Positions 7,768 through 15,825 of a DNA stretch of 20,549 nucleotides are shown here, one piece after another. Every line of letters starts with the position of its first letter. Position 1 is the stretch's first letter. The stretch covers positions 1-20,549 of IMG/VR virus record IMGVR_UViG_3300005915_001969; one strand, given 5' to 3'. The position numbers and the translations under genes were made by a program. The notes below the pieces were generated by a model. The model was not told the origin of the DNA. It saw nothing but the letters and a program-made list of their open reading frames with translations, and did not search any database. The stretch comes from a virus.

Positions 7768-7777
7768 CTTTAATATA

Positions 7778-8023
7778 TTAGTTACTTCCAAAGTAAGTAT
7801 TAACATTTTCACCATAAATAACTCTTTTTACTGTATTTATACCAGCTAAATAGTTCTGTCCTAACTCAAACATCTTTTTCTTGTTTTTATTTACACATAA
7901 TTGTAGTTGTTCTTCTGTGTCTTTTTCAAGTTTTTCTACTTTTTTCATAAGTTTTCTTTTATACAAACTTACTGTTATTAAGTTAGATACAAGTAAAGCT
8001 AAAATTAAAATTGGTAATAACAT
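7778..8023 (-). CDS. Small single-pass membrane protein with charged tail
   Basis: This is an 81-residue protein. Residues 1 to about 20 (MLLPILILALLVSNLITVSL) form one hydrophobic membrane segment, followed by a Lys/Glu-rich coiled-coil stretch (KRKLMKKVEKLEKDTEEQ) and a mixed C-terminus. I place the start at ATG 8023 because AGGAG (8035-8031) lies 7 nt upstream; the ATG at 8029 would be only 1 nt from that site. It follows the DNA methyltransferase stop by 2 nt and is likely in the same transcript. The architecture resembles small phage membrane proteins such as spanin-like or Rz-like products, but no lysis genes surround it and no function can be assigned. Confidence 0.62.
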   Translation of the reverse strand: MLLPILILALLVSNLITVSLYKRKLMKKVEKLEKDTEEQLQLCVNKNKKKMFELGQNYLAGINTVKRVIYGENVNTYFGSN

Positions 8024-8025
8024 AA

Positions 8026-9225
8026 TCATTCTCCTTTTTCATATTCATTTGTTATATCTTCACTATTTCTTTTTACGTTCCATTCTATTTTATTGGCTTT
8101 ACAATAATCAACATACCTTTGTACTATCACATCACAGTAATGTTCATCTAGTTCCATTCCATAGCATTTTCTGTCTGTTTTTTCGCAAGCGATTAGTGTT
8201 GATCCTGATCCAAGAAACAAATCTAATACACTCTTAAACTCTGCTTTATAATAGTCAAAGCACCATTCTGCTAGTGCTACTGGTTTTTGTGTTGGGTGAA
8301 CTCTCTTTTGGTTTCTTTCACTATCTTTATTAAATCCTTTCCATAGGTGTCTAAATATTCTAATAGAACTCCACTGAGATTTAACCCATGCCATTTCACA
8401 ATCTGATTGAGTATCTTTCATTTTGTCTTCAACTCTTTTGTCCCAAACCATCCAATTATTACTTTGTGGCAAACTATGGCAATAATAATTAGCACCCCAC
8501 CAAATTTGTCTGGGAATTTTCAAGGCTTCGCATAAGTTATAAGCATCAACAGCATACTGAACTGTATCATCTTTAAAATCTTTTAAATTGTGGTTTCTTG
8601 CTAAACCCGTTTTTCTTGCAGTTCTATCACCCTTTTCATTTATGCCATAAGGAGGATCAGTATAAACTAACTCTATACTTTGACCATCTATAAGCTTTTC
8701 AACATCATCAATCATAGTAGAATCACCACACATCAACCTATGTTGTCCAAGCTCGTATATATCACCTTTAACTGTTTTAGGTATTACTTTTTCAGGTACT
8801 TCATCGTCGTTAACTGTTTCAAGTTGTTCTGGTTCAATATTTAATTCTTCTAAAGCCATTAATTCTAAATCCATATCAGGCAATTCAATCAAAGTTTCTT
8901 TTATTAATTCAATATCTAATACAGAATAGTTTTGAATACTGTTATCTGCTACCATGTCAAGATACTCTTGTTCTTCATTTTCATAATCTTGATAAATAAC
9001 TGGTACTTTTTCATAATTTAATATTTTTGCAACTTGTAATCTTGCATGACCTACTATTAGTTTATTACTTCTTTTTGATATTGTTAAAGGTCTCCTAAAC
9101 CCTTGATGTTTTATTATTTTAGTTAATATTTCAATTTGTTTATCTGAATGAATATTAGGATTTTTTTCATTAATTTTAATATCTTCTATATTTACTAAAT
9201 CAATTTTTTCACATTTATTATTCAT
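8026..9225 (-). CDS. ParB/Srx-domain N6-adenine DNA methyltransferase fusion
   Basis: This 399-residue protein has two domains. Residues 10-100 form a ParB/sulfiredoxin-like domain with IVGHARLQVAKIL (57-69) and a DNS...YSVLD segment. Residues 150-375 form a beta-class DNA methyltransferase: DPPY (190-193) comes before HPTQKP (310-315), and the SAM-binding motif LDLFLGSGST is at 334-343. This order and the DPPY tetrad indicate adenine-N6 (or cytosine-N4) methylation. Such fusions are common in phages and are thought to protect or mark phage DNA; no partner restriction enzyme is visible. AAAGGA precedes the ATG at 9225. It overlaps the upstream small gene by 8 nt. Confidence 0.93.
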   Translation of the reverse strand: MNNKCEKIDLVNIEDIKINEKNPNIHSDKQIEILTKIIKHQGFRRPLTISKRSNKLIVGHARLQVAKILNYEKVPVIYQDYENEEQEYLDMVADNSIQNYSVLDIELIKETLIELPDMDLELMALEELNIEPEQLETVNDDEVPEKVIPKTVKGDIYELGQHRLMCGDSTMIDDVEKLIDGQSIELVYTDPPYGINEKGDRTARKTGLARNHNLKDFKDDTVQYAVDAYNLCEALKIPRQIWWGANYYCHSLPQSNNWMVWDKRVEDKMKDTQSDCEMAWVKSQWSSIRIFRHLWKGFNKDSERNQKRVHPTQKPVALAEWCFDYYKAEFKSVLDLFLGSGSTLIACEKTDRKCYGMELDEHYCDVIVQRYVDYCKANKIEWNVKRNSEDITNEYEKGE

Positions 9226-9403
9226 CTTTTTTTTCCTTTGGTTTTTCTTCTAAGTAAATTAAAATATCTTTTACTTTATGATTTAAGTTAAAATTCTTTT
9301 TAACCTTTTTTACATCATATTGAACAAGCTCTTTAATTTCTGTTTCTTTGGTTTCATCAATTATTAATCCTGAATTTTGAGTAACGAAAATCAATTTATA
9401 CAT
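9218..9403 (-). CDS. Small hypothetical protein
   Basis: This 61-residue protein has no recognised family. It has a short beta-like start (MYKLIFVTQNSGLIID) and a charged C-terminal half ending KPKEKKDE. It has an AAAGGA site about 7 nt before the ATG at 9403 and overlaps the start of the methyltransferase gene by 8 nt, so it is probably a real, coupled gene. The start pattern hints at a small beta-sheet protein; a role near the methyltransferase is only guessed from overlap. Confidence 0.55.
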   Translation of the reverse strand: MYKLIFVTQNSGLIIDETKETEIKELVQYDVKKVKKNFNLNHKVKDILIYLEEKPKEKKDE

Positions 9404-9415
9404 TATTTATCCTTT

Positions 9416-9667
9416 TTAAATACTGAATTTTATTATTAATAACACTATTGAACTTTTTAAAAACACATCAATAAGAGAAACTATCTTTACTAATTTTATA
9501 TTTTTTACATCAGAAAGTGCCAACTCTATGTCTACAAGTTTAAATACAATAAATGATGTTGTGATTACTTTTGTATATACATCTATTTCTAAAAAATAGA
9601 ATACTATTGCAAATAGTGTAATTAATATTTCCTGAAATAACTTTAACTTTAATTTTAAATTATCCAT
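9416..9667 (-). CDS. Small polytopic membrane protein
   Basis: This 83-residue hydrophobic protein probably has two or three membrane segments: about 14-28 (LITLFAIVFYFLEI), 35-48 and 63-80 (LIDVFLKSSIVLLIIKF). I chose ATG 9667 because AGGAG lies 8 nt upstream; the frame is also open from a TTG at 9670. It overlaps the end of the glycosyltransferase gene by 8 nt. Size and topology are compatible with a holin or with a membrane partner of the upstream sugar-transfer genes, but no lysin gene is nearby, so neither is claimed. Confidence 0.62.
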   Translation of the reverse strand: MDNLKLKLKLFQEILITLFAIVFYFLEIDVYTKVITTSFIVFKLVDIELALSDVKNIKLVKIVSLIDVFLKSSIVLLIIKFSI

Positions 9668-10676
9668 CAATAAAACTCCTAAAAAATTCTAGTCTTTGCT
9701 TGTTTAAATTTGATAATAAATAGTTGTCTTTTAAGTACTGGTAATTATTATCATATTCCTCTTTTATTCTCTCGTCTTTATTTCTAATCATATCCATTAC
9801 AATATTAGTTTTATTTAAAAATGTTTTTTTATTAATAAAGAATTCCTCTTTGCTATTCCATTTCCATTCTTCACCCTGTGGATTCATAACAACAGCACCA
9901 GCATAGGTCATTTCTATTTTATAGATATTAGACTTAGCATGATTGAAAGGTATATCTAGTAAAGGGTAAAAGCCTAAACTCGGTTCAAGATCTCTTATGG
10001 CTTTCATGTAATAAATAGGGTCCATCGTTTCTTTGTAGATTACGTTTTGCATTTTTGACATTTCTTTAAATGGTATAAATCCAATAAATATGAAAGTGAA
10101 ATCTTGATTGTCTTTTATTAATTTAAGAAGATCATTTTTGTAAGGTTCAAAATCTACGTTATGAGTATTAGAACCACGCCAGAGAATACTTTTATTATAA
10201 TTACTAAATTTGTTTTCTAGTTTAAACAAATAGTCATTAAATCCATTGTTTACAACACAAGTTTTAGTCTCTGGCTTTATGTATCTAAATTCATTTAATG
10301 AATTTAACATATAATCAGTGGATAATATAAAACCGTCTACACTTTGAATTATATCTTTATACATTTTTTTATAATCAACATCTTTGTTTGCTAAGTGAAA
10401 AGGATTTGCTTTAGGTACTGATGAAAGTAAATCATCATGATCTATAACAACTTTTTTATTATTGTTTTTGCAAATCTCAATTACTTGTTGTGCGTTTTCT
10501 GTATGAGGTCTTTGATAAAAGACTAAATCTATGTTTGCCAAATCAGCCCAACTTAATTTTTCTCTTTCCACTATCTCAATGCTTCTATCTAATTTACAAA
10601 GTTCGTTAATAGGTAAAACTCCACGGTAAAAACTAGTTGAATCTCCACGCCTTGAATATAGGCTTAATATCCTCAT
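9660..10676 (-). CDS. Putative glycosyltransferase (GT4/GT-B-like)
   Basis: This 338-residue protein looks like a GT-B-fold glycosyltransferase. The N-terminal part reads MRILSLYSRRGDSTSFYRGVLPINEL, followed by IDLVFYQRPHTENAQQVIEIC and VVIDHDDLL near residues 75-85. The middle has VDGFILSTDYMLNSLNEF and CVVNNGFNDYLF, which fit the inter-domain region of GT4-like enzymes, then ILWRGSNTHNVDFEPY and FTFIFIGF. The C-terminal sugar-nucleotide region has KSNIYKIEMTYAGAVVMN, resembling the conserved Glu-containing K-x-x-E-x-x-x-x-G-x-P-V motif. AAAGGTG precedes the ATG at 10676. As the last sugar gene before the small membrane protein, it is a candidate for attaching the sugar made by the upstream genes; donor and acceptor are unknown. 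Confidence 0.75.
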   Translation of the reverse strand: MRILSLYSRRGDSTSFYRGVLPINELCKLDRSIEIVEREKLSWADLANIDLVFYQRPHTENAQQVIEICKNNNKKVVIDHDDLLSSVPKANPFHLANKDVDYKKMYKDIIQSVDGFILSTDYMLNSLNEFRYIKPETKTCVVNNGFNDYLFKLENKFSNYNKSILWRGSNTHNVDFEPYKNDLLKLIKDNQDFTFIFIGFIPFKEMSKMQNVIYKETMDPIYYMKAIRDLEPSLGFYPLLDIPFNHAKSNIYKIEMTYAGAVVMNPQGEEWKWNSKEEFFINKKTFLNKTNIVMDMIRNKDERIKEEYDNNYQYLKDNYLLSNLNKQRLEFFRSFIDG

Positions 10677-10677
10677 T

Positions 10678-11604
10678 TTAAATACACCTTTCTATTGTTT
10701 TAAATAAGAAATTAGTTTCTTTTGTTTCTTCTGTTATTTCATTAACTATTGTTAAAGATAAATTATTGTTGATAACATAACAAACATACCCAATTTCTTT
10801 TAACTTGCTTAGAACTTCGTTTGGATTGTACTCAAATTTTCGTGACCACTTTCTTAGTAATTCAATATACAAAACAGGTTTAAATTTCTTTATTGTTTCT
10901 ATTCCGCCATTAACAACAAGCTTTTCAGCACCTTCTACATCTATCTTTATAAAGTCTAATCTTTGTAATTTATTCATACTAACTATATTATCTATTGTAT
11001 TAAATTCAGTACTTACTTCTTTGTAAAAATCATGATCTTGTATTTTTTTCAATGATGATGCTCCGAATCTTTGAGTATCAACATAAAAGTTTTCTTTTGA
11101 TTCTTTATCAGATAAGCCTATATTAAATATTTTAGATCTATTTAATATTCTGTTTGTTTTCTCATTGTTTAATCTTATGTTTCTATAAAGCTTTTTATAA
11201 GTCTCTCGAAATGGTTCAAATGAGTATACAATTGTATTTTTAAACTTTTTAAGCCAATGTATTGAGTACCACCCAGAATTTGCACCTACATCAAATATGA
11301 CATCATCTTCTTTAATGATTTTTAATAAATATTTAGTTTCTTTTAAATCATAAAAACCAAATGACAAATGAGTAAATGGTACTGATGAAATATCATGTTT
11401 TGAACATGTCATTTTTATGTCTATACCATTACTAACAAAGGTAAATATTACATCGTCTTCTGTAATTATTATATTCTTACAATTGGTATTTTTTATATAG
11501 TCTCTGTAATCATATAAAACTCTATGTGTTTTATTCATTTCAGTAAACATTTCAATTTTATTAATTTTACCGCTAATAAAATCTTTTTTAACCTGTGTAA
11601 ACAT
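10678..11604 (-). CDS. FkbM-family SAM-dependent methyltransferase
   Basis: This 308-residue class I methyltransferase has the SAM-binding motif FDVGANSGWYS at 104-114, an acidic strand end YSFEP (127-131), and the FkbM signature FIKIDVEGAE at 218-227. It also has LYIELL near the C-terminal strand. FkbM enzymes usually O-methylate sugars or polyketides. The first 100 residues are an extra N-terminal region of unclear role. GAGGAG lies about 9 nt before the ATG at 11604. It lies between the epimerase and the glycosyltransferase (1 nt to the latter), which points to O-methylation of the sugar or glycan made by this operon. Confidence 0.91.
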   Translation of the reverse strand: MFTQVKKDFISGKINKIEMFTEMNKTHRVLYDYRDYIKNTNCKNIIITEDDVIFTFVSNGIDIKMTCSKHDISSVPFTHLSFGFYDLKETKYLLKIIKEDDVIFDVGANSGWYSIHWLKKFKNTIVYSFEPFRETYKKLYRNIRLNNEKTNRILNRSKIFNIGLSDKESKENFYVDTQRFGASSLKKIQDHDFYKEVSTEFNTIDNIVSMNKLQRLDFIKIDVEGAEKLVVNGGIETIKKFKPVLYIELLRKWSRKFEYNPNEVLSKLKEIGYVCYVINNNLSLTIVNEITEETKETNFLFKTIERCI

Positions 11605-11610
11605 AGTTTT

Positions 11611-12471
11611 TTACTCCTCTTGTTTAAAGCTTTTAATTGTTCTATGAAACGCCTCGAGTGTTCCTATCGCTGGATCAAAACCTAGTTGTCTTAATGGTTC
11701 AATATCTAAACTTTCTTTTATTGTAGCTTTTTCATCAAATCCTTCTACAAACTCAATATCGCAATATATTAAACTAAGTTCTAAAGCTAAGCCGTGCAGT
11801 GTAGTTTTGTTTTTTGGATTACCTATATTATAAACTTCTCCAGATGTTCCTTTTAATAAAGTTCTAAAAATTCCATCTAATGCATCAGTTATATAAGTAA
11901 AGGTTCTTACTGAGCTTGGGTTTTCAATATTAATTTGTTCATTGTTCAAAATTTGTTTAACTATATAAGCAAATATTCTTTTATCTTTTTCAAGTCTCAT
12001 TGTTGGTCCAAATGTATGATCTAATCTAACTGAATAAGTAGGTATATTATATTGATCTGAATAATACCTTAAAAGCCTTTCTGTTGATCTTTTTGCTTCA
12101 CCATAACAATTAACTGGATTTAAAGCTTCTCCTGAACTTAAAAACATAAATCCTTTTAAATCGTTATTACCTTTTATTTTTTCAATTAATCTGTTTGTTT
12201 CAATTACATTACACTTAAAAACATCTACAGGATTAACAAATAACTCACTACTAGCAGGGCTTGCAGCATGTATAATATAATCTATGTCTTGATATATTAA
12301 TTCTGATTCTTTTGTTATTACTATTGCATTTATATATTCAAGAAATAACTTAATAAATCGCCCTATCATTCCAGTTGAACCAGTTAAATAAAATATTTTA
12401 CCCTTAAATTGGCTATAATCTAAATCAGAATCTAATATATTATGTATATCTTCTTGTATTATTTTATTCAT
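11611..12471 (-). CDS. NAD-dependent epimerase/dehydratase (extended SDR, sugar-nucleotide)
   Basis: This 286-residue extended short-chain dehydrogenase acts on nucleotide-sugars. The NAD-binding motif is TGSTGMIG (30-37). DYIIHAASPAS (64-74) and FLSSGE (110-115) follow, then the catalytic Tyr123-x3-Lys127 (NCYGEAK). The later RLDHTFGP and VRTFTYITDALDGI segments are typical of UDP/dTDP-sugar enzymes. The frame is open from 12537, but the real start is ATG 12471: AAGGAG (12485-12480) lies 8 nt upstream, and the first 22 residues of the long form overlap the preceding gene in another frame and are compositionally odd. The product could be a 4-keto sugar or an epimer feeding the C-methyltransferase or ThDP enzyme. 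Confidence 0.91.
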   Translation of the reverse strand: MNKIIQEDIHNILDSDLDYSQFKGKIFYLTGSTGMIGRFIKLFLEYINAIVITKESELIYQDIDYIIHAASPASSELFVNPVDVFKCNVIETNRLIEKIKGNNDLKGFMFLSSGEALNPVNCYGEAKRSTERLLRYYSDQYNIPTYSVRLDHTFGPTMRLEKDKRIFAYIVKQILNNEQINIENPSSVRTFTYITDALDGIFRTLLKGTSGEVYNIGNPKNKTTLHGLALELSLIYCDIEFVEGFDEKATIKESLDIEPLRQLGFDPAIGTLEAFHRTIKSFKQEE

Positions 12472-12472
12472 A

Positions 12473-12688
12473 TTAATCTCTCCTTGGTGGTCTTGGTCTA
12501 GGTGATGAAATTGGTTTTGGTGGTCTTTTGTGTTCAACTCTTAATTCACAAGGTGTATAACCAGAAAAAGGATCATTACAAAAATTCTTTAAATCTATTA
12601 ATTTAAAAAACCAATTTCTTTTTAATAATTCTTGTGGATGATTACAAAATTCATTTTTAAAATAAATACAATTAACTTTAACTTTCAT
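12473..12688 (-). CDS. Small Cys-rich protein with Pro/Arg tail
   Basis: This 71-residue protein has no recognised family. The first 47 residues carry four Cys (C7, C15, C37, C47) and aromatic residues, suggesting a small metal-binding or disulfide domain. Residues 54-71 are a basic, proline-rich tail (KRPPKPISSPRPRPPRRD). The gene overlaps the upstream methyltransferase end by 11 nt; AAGG lies 12 nt or more from the ATG at 12688, so initiation is probably coupled. The last codons, AGG AGA for Arg-Arg, also form the ribosome binding site of the epimerase. This supports a conserved compact arrangement. Confidence 0.62.
   Translation of the reverse strand: MKVKVNCIYFKNEFCNHPQELLKRNWFFKLIDLKNFCNDPFSGYTPCELRVEHKRPPKPISSPRPRPPRRD
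12484..12527. repeat. 11-bp direct repeat inside the Pro/Arg tail codons
   Basis: TTGGTGGTCTT occurs on the plus strand at 12484-12494 and again at 12517-12527. It encodes the similar basic-proline steps of the small protein's tail on the minus strand. It probably reflects slippage or duplication in a low-complexity coding tail; the upstream copy also overlaps the epimerase ribosome binding site. Confidence 0.4.
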
Positions 12689-13805
12689 AAATTTTTATAA
12701 CCTTGTTATATAATCCAATATGATTAATATAATCCTCTATTTCTTTTTGATATGAGTAACTAGAAATTAGAATTGGTATAAATGGATATTTTCTTAATAA
12801 ACTTATTTCTAGTATCGCTTTATCGTTAAATTGCTTATTTACATAATTTTTGTTTGAATCTACATAACACCATATTTTTGAATTATCATAATATTTACTT
12901 AACATTTGCGTATGAGTTCCCACACCCCATACAATTAATTTATCGTTTTCTTTAAATATCTTTTCTATATTCTTTATTAATTTTTTTTCTTTTGTCTTAC
13001 TTTTGTTTATATAAGTTTTTAATGTTGTTTCTGTAGCTGTATCTCTTAAACACATAAACTCATTATTTACAGAAAGTGAAAACAAACAAGGATCTACTGA
13101 TTGATTAACTGTATTTAACTCATTTGATTGACATAGCTTTTCTAGTTTATGCTTTTTAATTAAATTATTTAGTGACCAGTGACTAAAATAATTTATGTGT
13201 TCAATACTAAATTGTTGAAAAGGTGTAAATAGGTTGTCTTTAAATCTTGTACATAAAGGAACTTCAATAAATAATAAACCTCTTGGATTTAAATAACTTA
13301 CTATTTTTTCCATAGATTTATCCAGATCAACTAAGTGTTCTAAAACAGATGAAAGTATTATTAAATCAAACTTAGTTCTAAGTTTCAAACTGTCTATTGT
13401 TGAACATATGGCATTTATTCCTTTTGATTTAACTTTTTCAACTGCTTTTTTAGATGGATCTATACCTACAATATTATTAAAACCATTTTCTTTAAAAAGT
13501 GTTAAAAGTCCGCCTGTTGAACATCCTATATCTAATATTCTTGAGTCTTTATTTTTAAGTCTTATATAATCAAATATCTTTTGATTATGTTCTTGATTTG
13601 TATAATCAACATCATACTTTGACATGTTTTTATAATACTTGTTAAACTTTCTCTGACTTGGTAGATTATCAGCATAACCAAAACCGCAATCACTGCAAAC
13701 TACAACATCATAACTTTTGATTATTGATATTTTGTTTTCTACAAAGTTTTGAGAATACATTATTTTCTTGTACTTGCTTCCACAAATTTGACACTTTCTA
13801 GTCAT
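12678..13805 (-). CDS. Three-domain SAM methyltransferase, sugar C-methyltransferase-like
   Basis: This 375-residue protein has three parts. An N-terminal zinc-binding module has Cys5/Cys8 and Cys37/Cys40. A class I methyltransferase core has LDIGCSTGG (91-99), GIDPS (114-118) and an ILSSVLEHLVD strand. The C-terminal Rossmann-like domain contains KLIVWGVGTHTQML and CYVDSNKNYVNKQF. This order matches NDP-sugar C-3-methyltransferases (Methyltransf_13, _11/23 and _14; for example TylC3 and NovU), which methylate 4-keto-deoxysugars. It starts at ATG 13805 in an ATGA overlap with the upstream radical SAM gene, with AAAGGTG just upstream. The epimerase downstream may supply its keto-sugar. Exact substrate unknown; a general SAM methyltransferase with this layout is the alternative. 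Confidence 0.86.
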   Translation of the reverse strand: MTRKCQICGSKYKKIMYSQNFVENKISIIKSYDVVVCSDCGFGYADNLPSQRKFNKYYKNMSKYDVDYTNQEHNQKIFDYIRLKNKDSRILDIGCSTGGLLTLFKENGFNNIVGIDPSKKAVEKVKSKGINAICSTIDSLKLRTKFDLIILSSVLEHLVDLDKSMEKIVSYLNPRGLLFIEVPLCTRFKDNLFTPFQQFSIEHINYFSHWSLNNLIKKHKLEKLCQSNELNTVNQSVDPCLFSLSVNNEFMCLRDTATETTLKTYINKSKTKEKKLIKNIEKIFKENDKLIVWGVGTHTQMLSKYYDNSKIWCYVDSNKNYVNKQFNDKAILEISLLRKYPFIPILISSYSYQKEIEDYINHIGLYNKVIKIYES

Positions 13806-14794
13806 AAATACACCTTTTCCATAATATTTTTACATAAATTATCTTCGTCGTGCATTCTGTATTTAATAATATTGCATTCTTTACATGTTTTATTTTTATT
13901 TGAGTTAATTAATTTTTTTCTAAAGTTGTTTAATTTTTTACCATTCCATACATCATAAAATGATTCGCTTTTCAGATTACCAATTATTTCTGGATATTCA
14001 AAAGAATAACAAGGAACAACAGCCATGTCTGGATTTATCTGTAAATGAAAAAATGGTTGTGGACAAATATTCACTTCCTTTAATTCGTGTCCAAATTGAG
14101 TTGTATCACGTTCTTTTAATTCCACACCTTGATGTATAGGTACAGTAGTTTCAATTGCTATATAGTCGCAAATATCACCAAATAATGTGTAGAAATTCTT
14201 TTTATCTATCTGGTCTGGTAGAACTGAATCAACTGCCTTAATATAAATGTCACATTGTTTTTTAGCTCTGTATAAAAATCTTAAATTATTTATGAACCAT
14301 TCAAAATCTATTCTATTCAAACTTAAACCACAATTTTTATTGTATTGTTGTGTTGTTAAGCCTTGAATTGAAATAACTATTCTATCTAAACCACTGCCAA
14401 TTAATTCTAATGTTTTAAATCTTGATAATAAATAACCATTAGTTATTAGCTCGATCTTTTCACAAACATTGCTTTTTTTTGTGTAAGCAATCATTTTATG
14501 TAATTCATTATGGAGTAACGGTTCTCCAATACCAACAAATCTAATTACTTTAATCTTGTTCTTAAACTTTTTCATATCGTTTATTGATTTAACAAAGTCT
14601 TTAAATTCCATTTTAACTTGATTAGATATAAAATGACGATCAATAACAGGTATTTGGAAAACGCAATAATTACATTTAAAATTACAACTATAAATAGGAA
14701 AAATTTGAACAACAAGCGGAGCTTCCAAAGGTAATAAATCAATTAGTTTTTGTCTTTTAGTTGGTTGTTTACCTGTTAAGTTAATAGCTATCAT
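13802..14794 (-). CDS. Radical SAM enzyme with SPASM-like C-terminus (second of pair)
   Basis: This 330-residue enzyme carries the iron-sulfur motif CNFKCNYC (Cys37, Cys41, Cys44), FVGIGEP (87-92) and the strand LITNGYLLS. The C-terminal SPASM-type Cys set includes Cys244 (ICPQPF), Cys262 (VVPCYS) and Cys304/Cys307 (TCKEC), following NLKSESFYDVWNGKKLNNFRKK, a typical SPASM lead-in. It would use a SAM-derived radical to modify a sugar, peptide or other metabolite. It overlaps both neighbours by ATGA. In a carbohydrate operon a sugar-nucleotide or glycan substrate is likelier than a peptide, but no precursor peptide gene was sought by search. The relation to the adjacent paralogue is unclear. 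Confidence 0.91.
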   Translation of the reverse strand: MIAINLTGKQPTKRQKLIDLLPLEAPLVVQIFPIYSCNFKCNYCVFQIPVIDRHFISNQVKMEFKDFVKSINDMKKFKNKIKVIRFVGIGEPLLHNELHKMIAYTKKSNVCEKIELITNGYLLSRFKTLELIGSGLDRIVISIQGLTTQQYNKNCGLSLNRIDFEWFINNLRFLYRAKKQCDIYIKAVDSVLPDQIDKKNFYTLFGDICDYIAIETTVPIHQGVELKERDTTQFGHELKEVNICPQPFFHLQINPDMAVVPCYSFEYPEIIGNLKSESFYDVWNGKKLNNFRKKLINSNKNKTCKECNIIKYRMHDEDNLCKNIMEKVYL

Positions 14795-15825
14795 TCAAAA
14801 TCACCTTTTTCAAAAACATCTTTATAGTTCATTGGTAACTCGTTTTTATAAATCTTATTAACTAAGTATTTATTAATAAACTTTCTATCCTCAGCAAGAA
14901 AACAAGTATGACCTTTAAACGGTTTACATTTCATTATTCTTTCAAGTATTGGTTTTAATGGTTCTTTAAAAAGATTACCCATTGAACAATGAAAATATGG
15001 ACAAATTAAAACGTCGCCTTGTTGTGTTATAGAAAATATATTACTACCAGCTGGACAACCTAAATCTAAATCATAAGCACTTGTAAGATGAGTAAAAACT
15101 TTATGTTCTTTTTCAAGTGATTTCATAAATAAAAGATCTTGTTTATCCATTAAACCGTCAAATTGATTTGTAAAAGCTCCAACAGGTTTCGCAAATGAAA
15201 CAAAAACACTCACACCTTTTTTATTAAAAAACTTCAAATAATTTATAAATTCTTCTGAATAAAGTCTTTGTTTTGTAACTACTGTTTGCATAAACATTTC
15301 TATATCGTTATTTAATACATGGTCGACCGCTGCCATTGTTCTTTTAAATGAGCCTACAGCGTCTCTAAAATCATCGTGGTCATGTTCATTTAAACTATCT
15401 AAACTTAGCTGTATTCTGTCAATACCAATATCTTTTATATGTTTAGCTTTTTCGTCGTCTAAATACCAACCATTTGAGTCAATATTAATGTAAAATTTAT
15501 CTGGATTAATTGCTTTAACTAAATCATCTAAATCATGGAATATTAATGGCTCTCCACCTGATATAGTTGTTCTTGCTAGTCCTAAGTTATCAGCTTGACT
15601 ATAAATATTTTTTACATCTTCTATTGATAAACTCTTGTCTTTTTTATATCTAAAGTCTTTTATTGAACAATGTTTGCAATGAAAATTACAAATATACTTA
15701 TATTGAAGTTGTATAATTCCAATACTTTCGTTTCGTTCTATCTTTTCTTTAAACTTAATAACCTTTTCATAAACTTTAGGCTTGTTTAATTTTAATTTGT
15801 TTCTTCTGTCGTCTTGATTGCTCAT
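14791..15825 (-). CDS. Radical SAM enzyme with SPASM-like C-terminus (first of pair)
   Basis: This 344-residue enzyme has CNFHCKHC (Cys46, Cys50, Cys53) for the radical SAM cluster, TISGGEPLI (87-95) and INIDSNGWYL. IDRIQLSLDS follows near 135-144. The C-terminal region has Cys257, Cys275, Cys280, Cys300 and Cys308, consistent with auxiliary cluster binding. The start ATG 15825 overlaps the ThDP C-domain gene (ATGA) and has AAAGGAG 8 nt upstream. It shares the fold but little obvious sequence with the next enzyme, so the two probably catalyse different steps. Substrate cannot be read; epimerisation, dehydration or C-C chemistry on a sugar is plausible by context only. Confidence 0.91.
   Translation of the reverse strand: MSNQDDRRNKLKLNKPKVYEKVIKFKEKIERNESIGIIQLQYKYICNFHCKHCSIKDFRYKKDKSLSIEDVKNIYSQADNLGLARTTISGGEPLIFHDLDDLVKAINPDKFYINIDSNGWYLDDEKAKHIKDIGIDRIQLSLDSLNEHDHDDFRDAVGSFKRTMAAVDHVLNNDIEMFMQTVVTKQRLYSEEFINYLKFFNKKGVSVFVSFAKPVGAFTNQFDGLMDKQDLLFMKSLEKEHKVFTHLTSAYDLDLGCPAGSNIFSITQQGDVLICPYFHCSMGNLFKEPLKPILERIMKCKPFKGHTCFLAEDRKFINKYLVNKIYKNELPMNYKDVFEKGDFE

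Noticed and set aside
7643-8237. Plus-strand hydrophobic frames near the small terminase and membrane protein genes
   Set aside because: They are Phe/Ser/Leu-rich antisense readings of AT-rich Lys/Glu coding DNA, with no initiation signals.
9416-9667. Holin
   Set aside because: Topology and size are compatible, but no endolysin or other lysis gene is nearby and the gene overlaps a glycosyltransferase, so the role is left open.
12472-12537. N-terminal extension of the epimerase starting at 12537 (His/Gln/Asp-rich 22 residues)
   Set aside because: It overlaps the small Cys/Pro/Arg gene in another frame. A perfect AAGGAG at 12485-12480 serves the ATG at 12471, and the extension is absent from SDR epimerases.
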